This document shows, piece by piece, positions 44,230-53,581 of a stretch of DNA of 64,000 nt (position 1 is its first letter; each line of letters opens with the position of its first letter). A program made the translations under genes and the position numbers. The stretch lies in assembly GCF_004307995.1 (NCBI RefSeq), contig NZ_SIRE01000017.1:124001-188000 (forward strand), in the 5' to 3' direction. The stretch is from Paenibacillus thalictri (GTDB taxonomy: Bacteria; Bacillota; Bacilli; Paenibacillales; NBRC-103111). The notes under the pieces were generated by a model. It made no database searches. It was given only the letters and a program-made list of their open reading frames with translations, and was not told where the DNA came from.

Positions 44230-45802
44230 AGTCATTATCGTGGAGGATGAATGGCTGGTCCGCGAAGGCTTAAAGACGACCATCGCGTGGGAGCAGATCG
44301 GCTGCGAATTGGCGGGAGAAGCCGAAGACGGCATGGAGGCCTTGGAGTTGATCGGACGGGAGCACTTCGATATCGTTCTGAGCGACATCCGTATGCCGGC
44401 CTTGGATGGGATCGGCTTGGCCGAACGGCTGTCGACGGAGTACCCGCATATCAAAGTTGTATTTTTGACCGGCTATGACGATTTTATTTACGCGCAAAAA
44501 GCGGTTAAGCTGGGGGCTGCGGATTTTGTGCTGAAGCCGACGAACCCGGATGAGCTGATCGAAGTATTGGCCGGCGTCGTCTCCAAACTAGATGACGAGC
44601 GCAGCCGGTTGAAGCAAGCGGAACGTCTGGAACTGCGGCTTGTGCTCGGACAACCGATCATCATGGGCAAAATGCTGCAGGACATGATGTTGGATTACGC
44701 CGGGGAGCGGGAGACGGAGTTGTTCCGTGAATATTGCGCGCAGGGCGACGGAGAGCTTCGCGAATTCCGCATCGTGCTGCTGCAAGCCCATGATAAAGCA
44801 AGTCCCATGTCGGGACATGCGGAAGTTATTCGCCGGATCGAAGAGGAAGTTGCGCTGATTTCATCGTTTCCGCTTGTGCGCATGGGGGAAGCCCGCTATG
44901 CGATACTGGCCGATAAAGTGACGGAACGTGCGGGGCTGGAGCTTTTTTGGGAACGGCTTGCTTGGCTGCGCAGCAGCGTTGCTGCAATCGGCGCCGGCAT
45001 CAGCGGCAAGCGCACCGGCACGGAGAACGTGTCGGGCGCCTACCGTGAGGCGCTTAATGCGATGTATGGCACGATGATTACCGGCGGTTTAAAGTTGAAT
45101 TGGCATGAAGATATGGAGGAGCGGAGCTTGCGCACCGTATCCGACATATGGCTGGAATTGGATATGGTTCATCTAATCAAAACCGGGTTGCCCGAAGACA
45201 TCCGCACGCGGGCTAGACAGTGGCACGCGCAATGGGTCCCGGAAGCTTTGGACGGGCCTGAACGGCTGTCGCGGTTTTTTGAAGGCGTGACGGCCTTATA
45301 TGCGCTGCTGCTTCAGGACGAAGAATTCCAGCAAATCGGTCTTGACGCGCCGCTCCTCTTATCACCGCTTCATCAAACCGAGTCAGCAGAGCCGCATCTG
45401 CAGCGGTTTGAAGACCTGCTGCTGGAGTTGAATCAACGGTACGTGCAGCAGCATCACAGCAAGCCGCCTACCGGCTTCGAGAGCATCGAAGCGTACATCA
45501 AGGAGCACTATGGCGAAGAAATCACGCTGCAAGACATGGCCAGAAAACATCACATGAGCGAGAGCTATTTCAGCCGCTTGTTTAAGCAGCAAGTCGGCGT
45601 GAGCTTTATGGAGTATTTGACCGGCGAACGCGTGCGGCATGCCGTGGAGCTGCTGGCCAATCCCCGTCTGAAAATTTATGAGGTATCGCTGCAAGTAGGT
45701 TATCAGGACTCGCGTTATTTCAGTCAAATTTACCGCAAATACACCGGTGAAACGCCGACTGAATATCGCAAAAGACTGGGCATCGTCAATCTCCCGCTTT
45801 AA
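44222..45802 (+). CDS. YesN-type response regulator with AraC output
   Basis: 526 residues. The receiver domain spans 1-120, with Glu8-Asp9, phospho-acceptor Asp55 in VLSDIRMPALDG and Lys in LKPTNPDEL. A long middle region of unknown fold follows. The C-terminal AraC HTH pair is clear (ITLQDMARKHHMSESYFSRLF, KIYEVSLQVGYQDSRYFSQIY). Overlap with the kinase gene shows they are one unit. The stop codon lies inside the terminator at 45788-45820. Confidence 0.93.
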   Translation: MYKVIIVEDEWLVREGLKTTIAWEQIGCELAGEAEDGMEALELIGREHFDIVLSDIRMPALDGIGLAERLSTEYPHIKVVFLTGYDDFIYAQKAVKLGAADFVLKPTNPDELIEVLAGVVSKLDDERSRLKQAERLELRLVLGQPIIMGKMLQDMMLDYAGERETELFREYCAQGDGELREFRIVLLQAHDKASPMSGHAEVIRRIEEEVALISSFPLVRMGEARYAILADKVTERAGLELFWERLAWLRSSVAAIGAGISGKRTGTENVSGAYREALNAMYGTMITGGLKLNWHEDMEERSLRTVSDIWLELDMVHLIKTGLPEDIRTRARQWHAQWVPEALDGPERLSRFFEGVTALYALLLQDEEFQQIGLDAPLLLSPLHQTESAEPHLQRFEDLLLELNQRYVQQHHSKPPTGFESIEAYIKEHYGEEITLQDMARKHHMSESYFSRLFKQQVGVSFMEYLTGERVRHAVELLANPRLKIYEVSLQVGYQDSRYFSQIYRKYTGETPTEYRKRLGIVNLPL

Positions 45803-45820
45803 TAGGGCGGGGGATTTTTT
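45788..45820 (+). terminator. Terminator overlapping the yesN stop
   Basis: AATC-T-CCCGC pairs with GCGGG-G-GATT, followed by six Ts. The stem begins inside the last codons of the response regulator. Confidence 0.8.
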
Positions 45821-45889
45821 GTGTCGTACACGCAAAATGGGGCATAACAAAGCTAAGAACAAAGACAAGTGCAAAATCGCGCCAAAAGC

Positions 45890-46350
45890 AAGACGCCGGG
45901 TGCGCCAAGCTTAAGCGAAGCGATAAGCGGCGAACCAAGGGCGCGGCACCCGAGGCACATAGTCGCGCCCCCCATCATCGCGTCAAAAGAGAGACGCCGG
46001 TGCGCCAAGCTTAAGCGAAGCGATAAGCAGCGGACCAAGGGCGCGACATGAGAGTCACATAGTCCCGCCCCGCATCACCGCGCCGAAAGTAAGACGCCGG
46101 TGCGCCAAGCTTAAGCGAAGCGAAAAGCGGCGAACCAAGGCGCGGCGCTAGAGGCAGGCAGCCCCGCCCCGCATCACCACGCCAAAAGTAAGACGCCGGT
46201 ACGCCAAGCTTAAGCGAAGCGATAAGCGGCGAACCAAGGCGCGGCACCCGAGGAACACAGTCGCGCCCAAAGTAAGACGCCGGTGCGCCAAGCTTAAGCG
46301 AAGCGATAAGCGGCGAACCAAGGCGCGGCCCTAGAAGCACACAAAGCTGC
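45890..46350. repeat. Five imperfect ~100-bp tandem repeats
   Basis: Five units begin with AGACGCCGG at 45891, 45992, 46092, 46191 and 46275 (steps of 101, 100, 99 and 84 bp). Each has the conserved core GCCAAGCTTAAGCGAAGCG followed by ATAAGCGGCGAACCAAGG and a GCGCG stretch. The tails (CATCACCGCG-type) vary more. The last unit is short. Step lengths that are not all multiples of three argue against protein coding. Confidence 0.9.
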
Positions 46351-46440
46351 TCCACCGCCAGGCGGGTCCAGGGCGCAGCGCCAGCGCAGCGCCTGGGGTC
46401 CCCCTTCCAGGGGGATTTAGGGGGTCCCCATCCGCAAAAA
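46351..46440. repeat. GC-rich multi-hairpin segment
   Basis: CCAGGGCGC...GCGCCTGG and GGGGTCCCCC...GGGGGTCCCC can form adjacent stems, with a small CCCCCTTCCAGGGGG hairpin inside. It follows the tandem array directly and ends in a short A-run. No gene is visible. Confidence 0.6.
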
Positions 46441-46540
46441 TTTCAACAACTAAGCAATTTCGTCGCATTGAAGGCGCTTACCATCAGCGGTTATAGTTAT
46501 GTCAAGCCAGTCAAATAGAAGAACCGAGAGGGGTAAAATC

Positions 46541-47629
46541 ATGAGAAAAGCCGTATCCGGCATCATTGCTTCCTTACTGCTCGCAGTCACAATTACAGGC
46601 TGCGGATCGCAGCAGGCAGCGCCAGAGAAAAAACAAGAGGGCGCAGCAGGAAATCCGCAGCCCGCAGCGCAGCAGCAAGCACCGGCGGCAGCGCCTAAGA
46701 AAGGCGGCAAGCTGACGTTGTATTCGCCAAACGCGGCGGAAGTGAACAATCCGATCATCAAGGAATTCCAAGACCGCACGGGCATCGAAGTACAGCTCAT
46801 TTCCGGGGGCACAGGCGATTTGCTGAAACGCGTGCAAGCCGAAGCGGCCAACCCGCTGGGCGATATTTTCTGGGCAGGCGGCGCAGACTCGCTGGAAGCA
46901 TACAAAAAATATTTTGAACCGTATAAAACAAAGGAATTTGATAACCTGTCACCGGAGTATGTGGACAAAAACAACATTTGGACACCGTTCGCGGCGCTGC
47001 CGATGATTATTATGTACAACAAGGAGCTCGTCAAGCCGGGCGAAGAGCCGAAGAGCTGGAACGACCTGCTTGATCCGAAATGGAAGGGCAAAATCGCTTT
47101 CGCCGATCCGGCCAAATCCGGTTCGTCTTTCACTCAGCTGGTCACCATGCTGTTTGCCTTCGGCAAAGACGACAAAGGCTGGGATTATGTCAAAAAATTC
47201 GTAAAAAATCTCGACGGCAAAGTGCTTTCCGGCTCCGGTCTGGTGTACAAAGGCGTAGCGGAAAAAGAATTTTCGCTTGGCGTTACGCTGGAAGAAGCGG
47301 CGTTGCGGTATGTAGACGGCGGAGCGAAAGTCGGCATCATTTATCCATCTGAAGGAACTTCAGCCGTACCGGACGGCATGGCGCTGATCAAAGGCGGCAA
47401 AAACGTCGAGCAGGCTAAGCAGTTCATCGACTTCCTGGTCAGCAAAGACGTGCAATCCCTGATTCAAAAAGAATTCAAACGCCGTTCTGTTCGCAAAGAC
47501 GCGGAAGTTGTGCAAGGCGTCGCTCAATCGAAGGACATCAAGCTGGTCAACTACGATTTTGATTGGGCCGCAAACAATAAGGACGAAACGATTAAACGCT
47601 TCGGCAAAATTGTAACCGGTCAAGAATAG
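46541..47629 (+). CDS. Iron(III)-type ABC transporter substrate-binding lipoprotein
   Basis: A 362-residue lipoprotein with lipobox VTITGC (Cys21) and an Ala/Gln/Pro-rich linker. The mature part is a ferric-type binding protein fold (KLTLYSPNAAEVNNPIIKEF, GDIFWAGGADSLEAYKKYF, GIIYPSEGTSAVPDGMALI) as in FbpA/AfuA and phosphonate-binding relatives. No obvious pair of adjacent Tyr ligands was seen, so iron is likely but not sure. GAGAGGGG lies before the ATG. A hairpin separates it from the ATPase gene, and the permease follows. Confidence 0.88.
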   Translation: MRKAVSGIIASLLLAVTITGCGSQQAAPEKKQEGAAGNPQPAAQQQAPAAAPKKGGKLTLYSPNAAEVNNPIIKEFQDRTGIEVQLISGGTGDLLKRVQAEAANPLGDIFWAGGADSLEAYKKYFEPYKTKEFDNLSPEYVDKNNIWTPFAALPMIIMYNKELVKPGEEPKSWNDLLDPKWKGKIAFADPAKSGSSFTQLVTMLFAFGKDDKGWDYVKKFVKNLDGKVLSGSGLVYKGVAEKEFSLGVTLEEAALRYVDGGAKVGIIYPSEGTSAVPDGMALIKGGKNVEQAKQFIDFLVSKDVQSLIQKEFKRRSVRKDAEVVQGVAQSKDIKLVNYDFDWAANNKDETIKRFGKIVTGQE

Positions 47630-47645
47630 TTGTCTCTCAAGCCTT

Positions 47646-47682
47646 GCGGTGCCTTAATCGAATTTAAGGCGCCGCTTTTTTT
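47646..47682 (+). terminator. Attenuating terminator between binding protein and ATPase
   Basis: GCGGTGCCTTAA (47646-47657) pairs with TTAAGGCGCCGC (47664-47675), followed by seven Ts. It should let only part of the transcripts continue into the ATPase and permease genes. Confidence 0.8.
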
Positions 47683-47706
47683 AAGAAAAAACGGAGGGTT
47701 CAGGCC

Positions 47707-48807
47707 ATGCAAAATATCGTATTTGATCATGTAACGAAATACTTTGGGACGCAAAAGGCGGTTAACGACGCGCATTTCCAAATCGAAGCGGGCGAGTTTT
47801 TCACCTTGCTTGGTCCAAGCGGCTGCGGGAAAACAACGCTGCTGCGCACGATTGCCGGTTTCTACCGGCAAGAAGAAGGCGACATCCATTTTGGCGGAAA
47901 AATCATCAACGACGTGCCGACCCATCAGCGCAACATCGGTATGGTGTTTCAAAACTATGCGATTTTCCCTCATATGACCGTGTTTGAAAACGTCGCTTAC
48001 GGTTTGAAGGCACGCAGCGTGCCGAAAAACGAAATTGAAAAACGCGTCATGGAAGCGCTCGAAATGGTCGAGCTGACCCATTTGCGGGATCGTGTTCCTT
48101 CGGATATGAGCGGCGGTCAGCAGCAGCGCATTGCGCTCGCCAGAGCCATCGTCATCCGCCCGGCGCTGCTGCTGATGGATGAGCCGTTGTCGAACCTGGA
48201 CGCCAAGCTGAGAGTAAAGATGCGTTCGGACATCCGCCGTCTGCAGAAAGAGCTTGGCATTACAACGATTTACGTGACGCACGATCAGGAGGAAGCGCTC
48301 GCCGTATCGGATCGGATCGCGGTCATGAGCGAAGGCCGGGTACAGCAGATTGCTTCGCCCGAAGATATTTACGCTTATCCGGCCAATCAGTTTGTCGCTA
48401 ACTTTATCGGCACCTCGAATTTTATGAGCGGGGAATGCAGAGGCTACAAGCAAGAGACGGGCGAAGCGGCGGTGCTGCTGTCCGGAACCGACTTCAAATT
48501 AAAACTGAATAAAAAATACGAAGGCAAAGTATTGTTTGCGCTGCGTCCCGAGCGCATTCGGTTGGCTTCCGATAACGAGAAAACCGGAACGGTCCCGGGC
48601 GAAATCGAATCGGTCACCTTTTTGGGTGAAAAAGTGAGTTATATCGTTAAGCTGGAGGGCGGCACGCGGATCGATGTGCAGGAGCATGCGGTACAGCCGC
48701 ACCACCTGCGGCAGGAACGGCAGCGTGTCCATGTCAATCTGCAGCTGGACAAAACGACGATGTTCGATGAAAGCGGCAAGGAGGTGCTGTACCGTGCAGC
48801 CTTCTAA
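47707..48807 (+). CDS. ABC transporter ATP-binding protein (FbpC/AfuC-type)
   Basis: A 366-residue importer ATPase. Walker A is GPSGCGKTTLLR (Lys42), the Q-loop VFQNYAIF, the signature SGGQQQRIALARA, Walker B LLLMDEPLSNLD, and the H-loop VTHDQEEAL. A C-terminal TOBE domain follows from about residue 270. The set is typical of FbpC/PotA-type importers. ACGGAGGGTTCAGGCC precedes the ATG. Its last codons hold the ribosome site of the permease gene. Confidence 0.93.
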   Translation: MQNIVFDHVTKYFGTQKAVNDAHFQIEAGEFFTLLGPSGCGKTTLLRTIAGFYRQEEGDIHFGGKIINDVPTHQRNIGMVFQNYAIFPHMTVFENVAYGLKARSVPKNEIEKRVMEALEMVELTHLRDRVPSDMSGGQQQRIALARAIVIRPALLLMDEPLSNLDAKLRVKMRSDIRRLQKELGITTIYVTHDQEEALAVSDRIAVMSEGRVQQIASPEDIYAYPANQFVANFIGTSNFMSGECRGYKQETGEAAVLLSGTDFKLKLNKKYEGKVLFALRPERIRLASDNEKTGTVPGEIESVTFLGEKVSYIVKLEGGTRIDVQEHAVQPHHLRQERQRVHVNLQLDKTTMFDESGKEVLYRAAF

Positions 48808-50515
48808 AGCAAGCGCCGCGGCAGGAACTCCCGGCGGTATGCAGACAGGCAGCCGGCGGGGAATCAGAGCGTACTTCGACTTCAAGCGGTGGGATTTTTG
48901 GTCTTGGGTTACATTTGGCGTCTATTTGTTTATGCTCGCATTTATCGTATATCCCTTGTTCTCTCTGCTCATCAACAGCTTTTTTAACGATAAAGGCGAC
49001 TTGTCGCTGCAAAACTACGCTAACTTCCTGAAGCTGAAATATTACTATACTGCATTATGGAACAGCTTTAAGGTATCGGCATTAAGCACGGTGTTTGCGA
49101 TTCTTGTCGGCGTTCCGCTGGCTTATGTGATGACAAGGTACAACGTCAAATGCAAGGCGCTTATTCAAATTTTGGTCATCATGTCGCTGCTGTCGCCGCC
49201 GTTTATCGGCGCGTATTCGTGGATTTTGATGCTCGGCAACAACGGTTTCCTGACGCGTTTTATGCATGACATCGGTATTCCGTTTACCTCGGTTTACGGC
49301 TGGAAAGGTATTGTTTTTGTTTTTACGCTGCAGTTTTACCCGCACATCTTCCTTTATGTGTCCGGCGCGCTGCGCACGATCGACACCTCGCTGGAGGAAG
49401 CGGCGGAGAGCCTGGGACGCAACGCTTTTCAAAGGCTGATGACGGTCACGCTGCCGCTCATTTTCCCGACCTTGTCGGCCGGGGCGTTAATGGTATTTAT
49501 GGCCTCATTTGCCGATTTCGGCACGCCGATGCTGCTGGGCCAAGGTTTTAAAGTGCTGCCGATTCTTGCGTACGAGCAGTTTATCAGCGAAATGGGCGGC
49601 AATCCGGCGATGGCCAGCACGCTCAGCGTCATCTTGATTTTATGCTCGACGAGCATCTTGTTTTTACAACGTTATTTCGTTTCGCGCAAAAATTACACGA
49701 TGACCGGGATGCGCACGCCGAAGGTTCAAGAGCTGCGGACGCTGCCCAAGGTGCTGCTGACCGCAGGCGCTCTGCTGGTCGCGTGCGTATCGATGATACC
49801 GCAGGCAACGGTGGTCGTTACTTCGTTTATCAAAACAAAAGGGCCCGTATTCCATCCGGGCTTCAGCTTGAACAGCTACAAGGAAATATTGTTCCGCGTT
49901 CCGAAAGCGATTGTCAACACGTACAGCTTCTCGCTGATTTCGATCGTCATTATGGTCGTCATGGGGATGCTGGTCGCATATGTGCTGGTTCGCCGCAAGT
50001 CGAAGCTGACCGCTGCGCTGGATGCGCTGCTGATGATTCCTTACGTCATGCCGGGTACGGTGTTGGGGATCAGTATGATTATCGCCTTTAACAAACCTCC
50101 GGTGATTTTGACGGGAACGTGGGTCATCCTTGTTATTGCTTACGTCGTCCGCAAGCTGCCGTACACAATACGTTCCAGCACGGCGATTTTGCACCAGCTT
50201 GACCGGAGCGTGGAAGAAGCATCGATCAGCCTTGGCGTGCCGCCGATGAAAACATTTTTCAAAACGACGGGTCGTTTGATGGCGCCCGGTGTGTTATCCG
50301 GCGCGATTCTCAGCTGGATCACGACAATTAATGAGCTCAGCTCGACGATCGTATTGTATTACGGCGCTACGGCTACCATCTCGGTTACGATTTACAGTGA
50401 GGTATTCACTGCCAACTACGGCACAGGAGCTGCGCTGGCTTCGATTTTATCGATTTCGACGCTGGTTTCGCTGCTGATCGCCAATAAGCTGAGTAAAAAA
50501 GGACTGCAGTTATAA
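48794..50515 (+). CDS. Fused two-domain ABC permease (FbpB-type)
   Basis: A 573-residue membrane protein with about 12 helices. It has two permease modules in one chain, as in FbpB/AfuB iron permeases. Each half has an EAA loop: EEAAESLGRNAFQRLMTVTLP and VEEASISLGVPPMKTFFKTT. The GTG at 48794 is preceded by AAGGAGG (48778-48784) and overlaps the ATPase gene by 14 bp. Its N-terminus (VQPSKASAAAGTPGG) is polar before the first helix. It completes the three-gene importer. Confidence 0.9.
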   Translation: MQPSKASAAAGTPGGMQTGSRRGIRAYFDFKRWDFWSWVTFGVYLFMLAFIVYPLFSLLINSFFNDKGDLSLQNYANFLKLKYYYTALWNSFKVSALSTVFAILVGVPLAYVMTRYNVKCKALIQILVIMSLLSPPFIGAYSWILMLGNNGFLTRFMHDIGIPFTSVYGWKGIVFVFTLQFYPHIFLYVSGALRTIDTSLEEAAESLGRNAFQRLMTVTLPLIFPTLSAGALMVFMASFADFGTPMLLGQGFKVLPILAYEQFISEMGGNPAMASTLSVILILCSTSILFLQRYFVSRKNYTMTGMRTPKVQELRTLPKVLLTAGALLVACVSMIPQATVVVTSFIKTKGPVFHPGFSLNSYKEILFRVPKAIVNTYSFSLISIVIMVVMGMLVAYVLVRRKSKLTAALDALLMIPYVMPGTVLGISMIIAFNKPPVILTGTWVILVIAYVVRKLPYTIRSSTAILHQLDRSVEEASISLGVPPMKTFFKTTGRLMAPGVLSGAILSWITTINELSSTIVLYYGATATISVTIYSEVFTANYGTGAALASILSISTLVSLLIANKLSKKGLQL

Positions 50516-50629
50516 GTAACTTAAGCGTCTAAAAAAACATGTCCGTTCCATAGCGGCCATGCTACAATGAAACCGGATTGATCTGCGGCGCAAGCCGCAT
50601 CAAGTACCGGGGAGGCTGAAAAGGCTGCT

Positions 50630-51823
50630 ATGAGCAAGCGAAAACAGATGTACGGCCTAATTGCGGCGGTGATGATCATTGCCGCCGCATTAATGACTTA
50701 TATACCTGCAAGTTCCGTTCCGCTTCCTTCTCCGAAGCAAACGGAGCGGACGACAACCATCTCCATTTGGGTTTTCAGCAAAGGCTGGGACAATTTGGTG
50801 TCCGAGTTTCAGAAGCAGTACCCGGACGTTGTCGTAGATGTGAGAGGGTTCCGTTCCTCCGAACAGCTGTATACGGAGTTGCTGGCTTCCATTTCTGCGA
50901 ATGCGGCTCCGCAGCTGGCGGAAATCCGCAGCTTTTACGGGATATCGGGGCTGGTTTCGTCCGGCGCGGCCGTACCGGTAGATGATATCGGGGCAGGAGA
51001 AAACTTGGAATGGATCTCCGCTTTGTCGGAGCCGTTCCGATACAGCGGAAAGTTATGGGCCATCCCCACCGGCGGGAGCCTGCCCGTCGTTTTTTACAGG
51101 GATGAGTTGATGAAACGGACCGCTGAACAGAAGAACAAGCTCGACAACTGGAACGAAATTGAGAAGGCGGCGGCTTTGCCGGTACCAAGCCTGAACCAAT
51201 CCGCTTCTGGACTTCATTGGGGGCTTGCCGTAGATAATGAACTGCCCTGGTATTTGGAAAATATCGCCCGCCTGTCCGGTTACGATCAGGCGCTAGCGAT
51301 GTGGAAGGGCTGGGTTGACGGGCTTAGCATTATGGCTCCGCTTACCCATAAGGCGGCTGCGAGCGATTTTATCAACGGGAAAACCGGTGTATTTATCAGC
51401 TCTTCCGATAAATTGCCGACGATTGAGCGTTTTGTCGGAGGGAAATTTATATTTGCGCTCTCCGCTTTCCCCGGGGCCGAAGCAGTTGGCATGATTCCCG
51501 CGGTCAACGGGGTGGCTCTGCTGCAGGCATCGCCGGTTAAACAAAAAGCGGCGGCGAATTTTCTGTCTTTTTTAACATTAGAGCAGTCGCAAATAGCGGT
51601 ATGGCGCAGCATGGGACTTATTCCCGCCCGGGCGGACGTTGCAGAACGTCTTCAAGAAGAAAACTCGGCATCATTCCGGCAAAAAATGATTTTGGATTCG
51701 GTCCGCTGGCTTGTCCCGCATTCGTCATCCGTGTCCGATCTGGAAGTATGGACGCAGACAAGCGAAAAGCTTGAAAAAGCGGAGCTGCAAGCGGGGGAGA
51801 GCGTTTCCGGCACCGGCGGTTAA
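50630..51823 (+). CDS. Solute-binding-protein-like protein with membrane anchor, no lipobox
   Basis: 397 residues. An N-terminal helix (LIAAVMIIAAALMTYIPASS) could be an uncleaved anchor or a signal peptide; no lipobox Cys follows. The rest resembles family 1 extracellular binding proteins of the UgpB kind (ISIWVFSKGWDNLVSEFQKQ, LWAIPTGGSLPVVFYRDEL, GKTGVFISSSDKLP, VAVNGVALL-like). No permease follows, so it may serve a sensor or use another transporter. It stands 114 bp after the iron-type permease and 67 bp before the PP2C gene. GGGGAGG precedes the ATG. Confidence 0.75.
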   Translation: MSKRKQMYGLIAAVMIIAAALMTYIPASSVPLPSPKQTERTTTISIWVFSKGWDNLVSEFQKQYPDVVVDVRGFRSSEQLYTELLASISANAAPQLAEIRSFYGISGLVSSGAAVPVDDIGAGENLEWISALSEPFRYSGKLWAIPTGGSLPVVFYRDELMKRTAEQKNKLDNWNEIEKAAALPVPSLNQSASGLHWGLAVDNELPWYLENIARLSGYDQALAMWKGWVDGLSIMAPLTHKAAASDFINGKTGVFISSSDKLPTIERFVGGKFIFALSAFPGAEAVGMIPAVNGVALLQASPVKQKAAANFLSFLTLEQSQIAVWRSMGLIPARADVAERLQEENSASFRQKMILDSVRWLVPHSSSVSDLEVWTQTSEKLEKAELQAGESVSGTGG

Positions 51824-51890
51824 GAGGCGGCCGCGAAAGAAAGGCCATCCGAACGGAATGGAAGGGTTATGTCTTGGGAGGTAAAATGCG

Positions 51891-52751
51891 ATGAAAATAG
51901 ATTATATTACGGTGCAAGGAACTACGGAATGGAATGAAGACGCTCTTGTGGTCAACGAGGGGCAACGTTTATTCGGCGTGCTCGACGGCGCGACTTCGCT
52001 TAAGCCCTATCGGGGAGCAGGCGGCGAAACCGGCGGGTATCTCGCAACCCGCATCATTCAGCAATACATGGAATCGCTGAGTCCGGAGGAACTGGACGCC
52101 GCCGGATTAAAGCAGATAGTTGTCCAGGCCAACACTCGATTGCGCGACAAAATGATTGAGGCGGGTATCGATGTCACCGACAAAGCGTCTTTATGGACCA
52201 GCGGTTTGGCATTGGTGCGCATTGGCGAGACGACGATCGAATATGCCCAGGTTGGGGATTGTATGATCGCCGCCGAATATGAAGACGGTTCGATTCGAAC
52301 CGTTACCCGCGATCAGGTCGCCCATATCGATCATCACTCCAAAAAAGTTTGGGAAAACGCAATAAGGAGCGGTGTTGATTCGCGGGAGCGGCTGTGGGAG
52401 CTGGTTAAACCTGTCATCTTGCAAAATAAGTCCAAAATGAACACCTCCGAAGGATATTCCGTGATCAGCGGAGAGCCGGAGGCCGCCGATTGGATTGAAT
52501 ACGGGGCCATTAACAGGATGCGGATGAAAGCGCTGCTGTTGGTCAGCGACGGGCTCTTTATGCCTAAGGAAAGCGGAGCGGGCATGTACCCGTCGATGGA
52601 AGAGCTGTTTATGCACGTCAAGGAAAAAACGCTTGCCGGGTATGCGGAGTGGCTGGTCGATTTGGAACATGCCGATAAGGACTGCCTCCGTTACCCTAGG
52701 TTTAAAATATCCGACGACAAGACAGGCATTTATATTCAGTTTGGAGTTTAA
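51891..52751 (+). CDS. PP2C-like protein phosphatase
   Basis: 286 residues of the PPM/PP2C fold, which removes phosphate from Ser/Thr with metal ions. Motifs are NEDALV (Asp17), FGVLDGAT (Asp32-Gly33), QVGDCMIA and LLVSDGLFMP. The last metal motif (near DKDCLRYPRFKISDDKTG) is a variant. It is a short PP2C without other domains. The ATG follows GGGAGG. It may be cotranscribed with the binding-protein-like gene; a kinase partner is not in the window. Confidence 0.82.
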   Translation: MKIDYITVQGTTEWNEDALVVNEGQRLFGVLDGATSLKPYRGAGGETGGYLATRIIQQYMESLSPEELDAAGLKQIVVQANTRLRDKMIEAGIDVTDKASLWTSGLALVRIGETTIEYAQVGDCMIAAEYEDGSIRTVTRDQVAHIDHHSKKVWENAIRSGVDSRERLWELVKPVILQNKSKMNTSEGYSVISGEPEAADWIEYGAINRMRMKALLLVSDGLFMPKESGAGMYPSMEELFMHVKEKTLAGYAEWLVDLEHADKDCLRYPRFKISDDKTGIYIQFGV

Positions 52752-52848
52752 AACGAGATGTTTTTTGTAATTTTAGAATAAATTGCCCCCGTCGGCTTAA
52801 CACTAACCACAGCTAATCTTCAAGGATGAACAGAAAGCTGGTGGTTGG

Positions 52849-53367
52849 TTGCGATGGAATCATCGTTCCGGCTTATGGCGGAAAGTTGTCGCTGCCGGAA
52901 TTGCCTTTATGATATTGGCTTCTCCGGTGGATGCGGCTCCCGCGAAGGGAGCTGCGCCGGGCGTCAATGACGATTTGGAGGAAGGTGTACATATCGTCAT
53001 TGACAAGAGCTCCAACCTTTTGACGGTGTATTTAAACAATCATCCTGTCAGAGTATTTCGGGTGGCAACCGGCAGGAGCAAGCGATTGACCCCGGCGGGG
53101 AGGTTTAAAATTGTCGCGCAGATCAAAAATCCGTGGTACATCCGCAAAAACATCGCTGGCGGCAGTCCGCGGAATCCGCTTGGCACACGTTGGCTCGGAC
53201 TAAGCGTTCCAGGCACCGGCGGGTATACGTACGGCATTCACGGCACGAATAATCCTTATTCAATCGGCAGCCATGCCAGCTCAGGCTGTGTCCGAATGTA
53301 TAACCGCGATGTGGAATGGCTGTTCCGGCATATCCCGAAGGGGACGGTCGTTATCATTAGAGAATAG
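52849..53367 (+). CDS. L,D-transpeptidase (YkuD domain)
   Basis: An extracellular enzyme of 172 residues that makes 3-3 cross-links in or anchors proteins to peptidoglycan. The signal peptide ends near VDAAPA (about residue 31). The YkuD domain has IVIDKSSNLLTVYLNNHPV, then GIHGTNNPYSIG and SHASSGCVRMYN with catalytic Cys147. The start is TTG at 52849, with a weak AAAGCTGGTGG upstream; no in-frame ATG fits. Its stop lies in a terminator stem. Such enzymes also act in spore cortex maturation. Confidence 0.85.
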   Translation: MRWNHRSGLWRKVVAAGIAFMILASPVDAAPAKGAAPGVNDDLEEGVHIVIDKSSNLLTVYLNNHPVRVFRVATGRSKRLTPAGRFKIVAQIKNPWYIRKNIAGGSPRNPLGTRWLGLSVPGTGGYTYGIHGTNNPYSIGSHASSGCVRMYNRDVEWLFRHIPKGTVVIIRE

Positions 53368-53392
53368 GCGCCTTGAGGCGTCTATTTTTTTT
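53363..53392 (+). terminator. Rho-independent terminator
   Basis: AATAGGCGCCT (53363-53373) pairs with AGGCGTCTATT (53376-53386), one mismatch, followed by Ts. It overlaps the transpeptidase stop. Confidence 0.88.
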
Positions 53393-53581
53393 GCGGAGCC
53401 CTAAACCCTCATTTCACATTTTTTTTACATTTACATCATAGTTTCATCATCAACGTACGGTATGTTGGGATAAGATAGGCCTTTTGACGCTTTTTTGCAC
53501 AATGGCTTTCGAGCTTTTGTTGTGAAGCAAGCGTTTACCCCTCAGAATAACCTTGTTGTGAGAGTAGATGGAGGAATGCAC

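Noticed and set aside
45890..46350. Possible CRISPR array
   Set aside because: Units are ~100 bp with long shared cores and no unique spacers of 30-40 bp; no cas genes are near.
46011..46355. Minus-strand open frame across the tandem repeats, encoding a repeating GSPLIASLKLG-type peptide
   Set aside because: Only some repeat steps are multiples of three, no ribosome site is seen, and the frame is open because the repeat lacks stops by chance.
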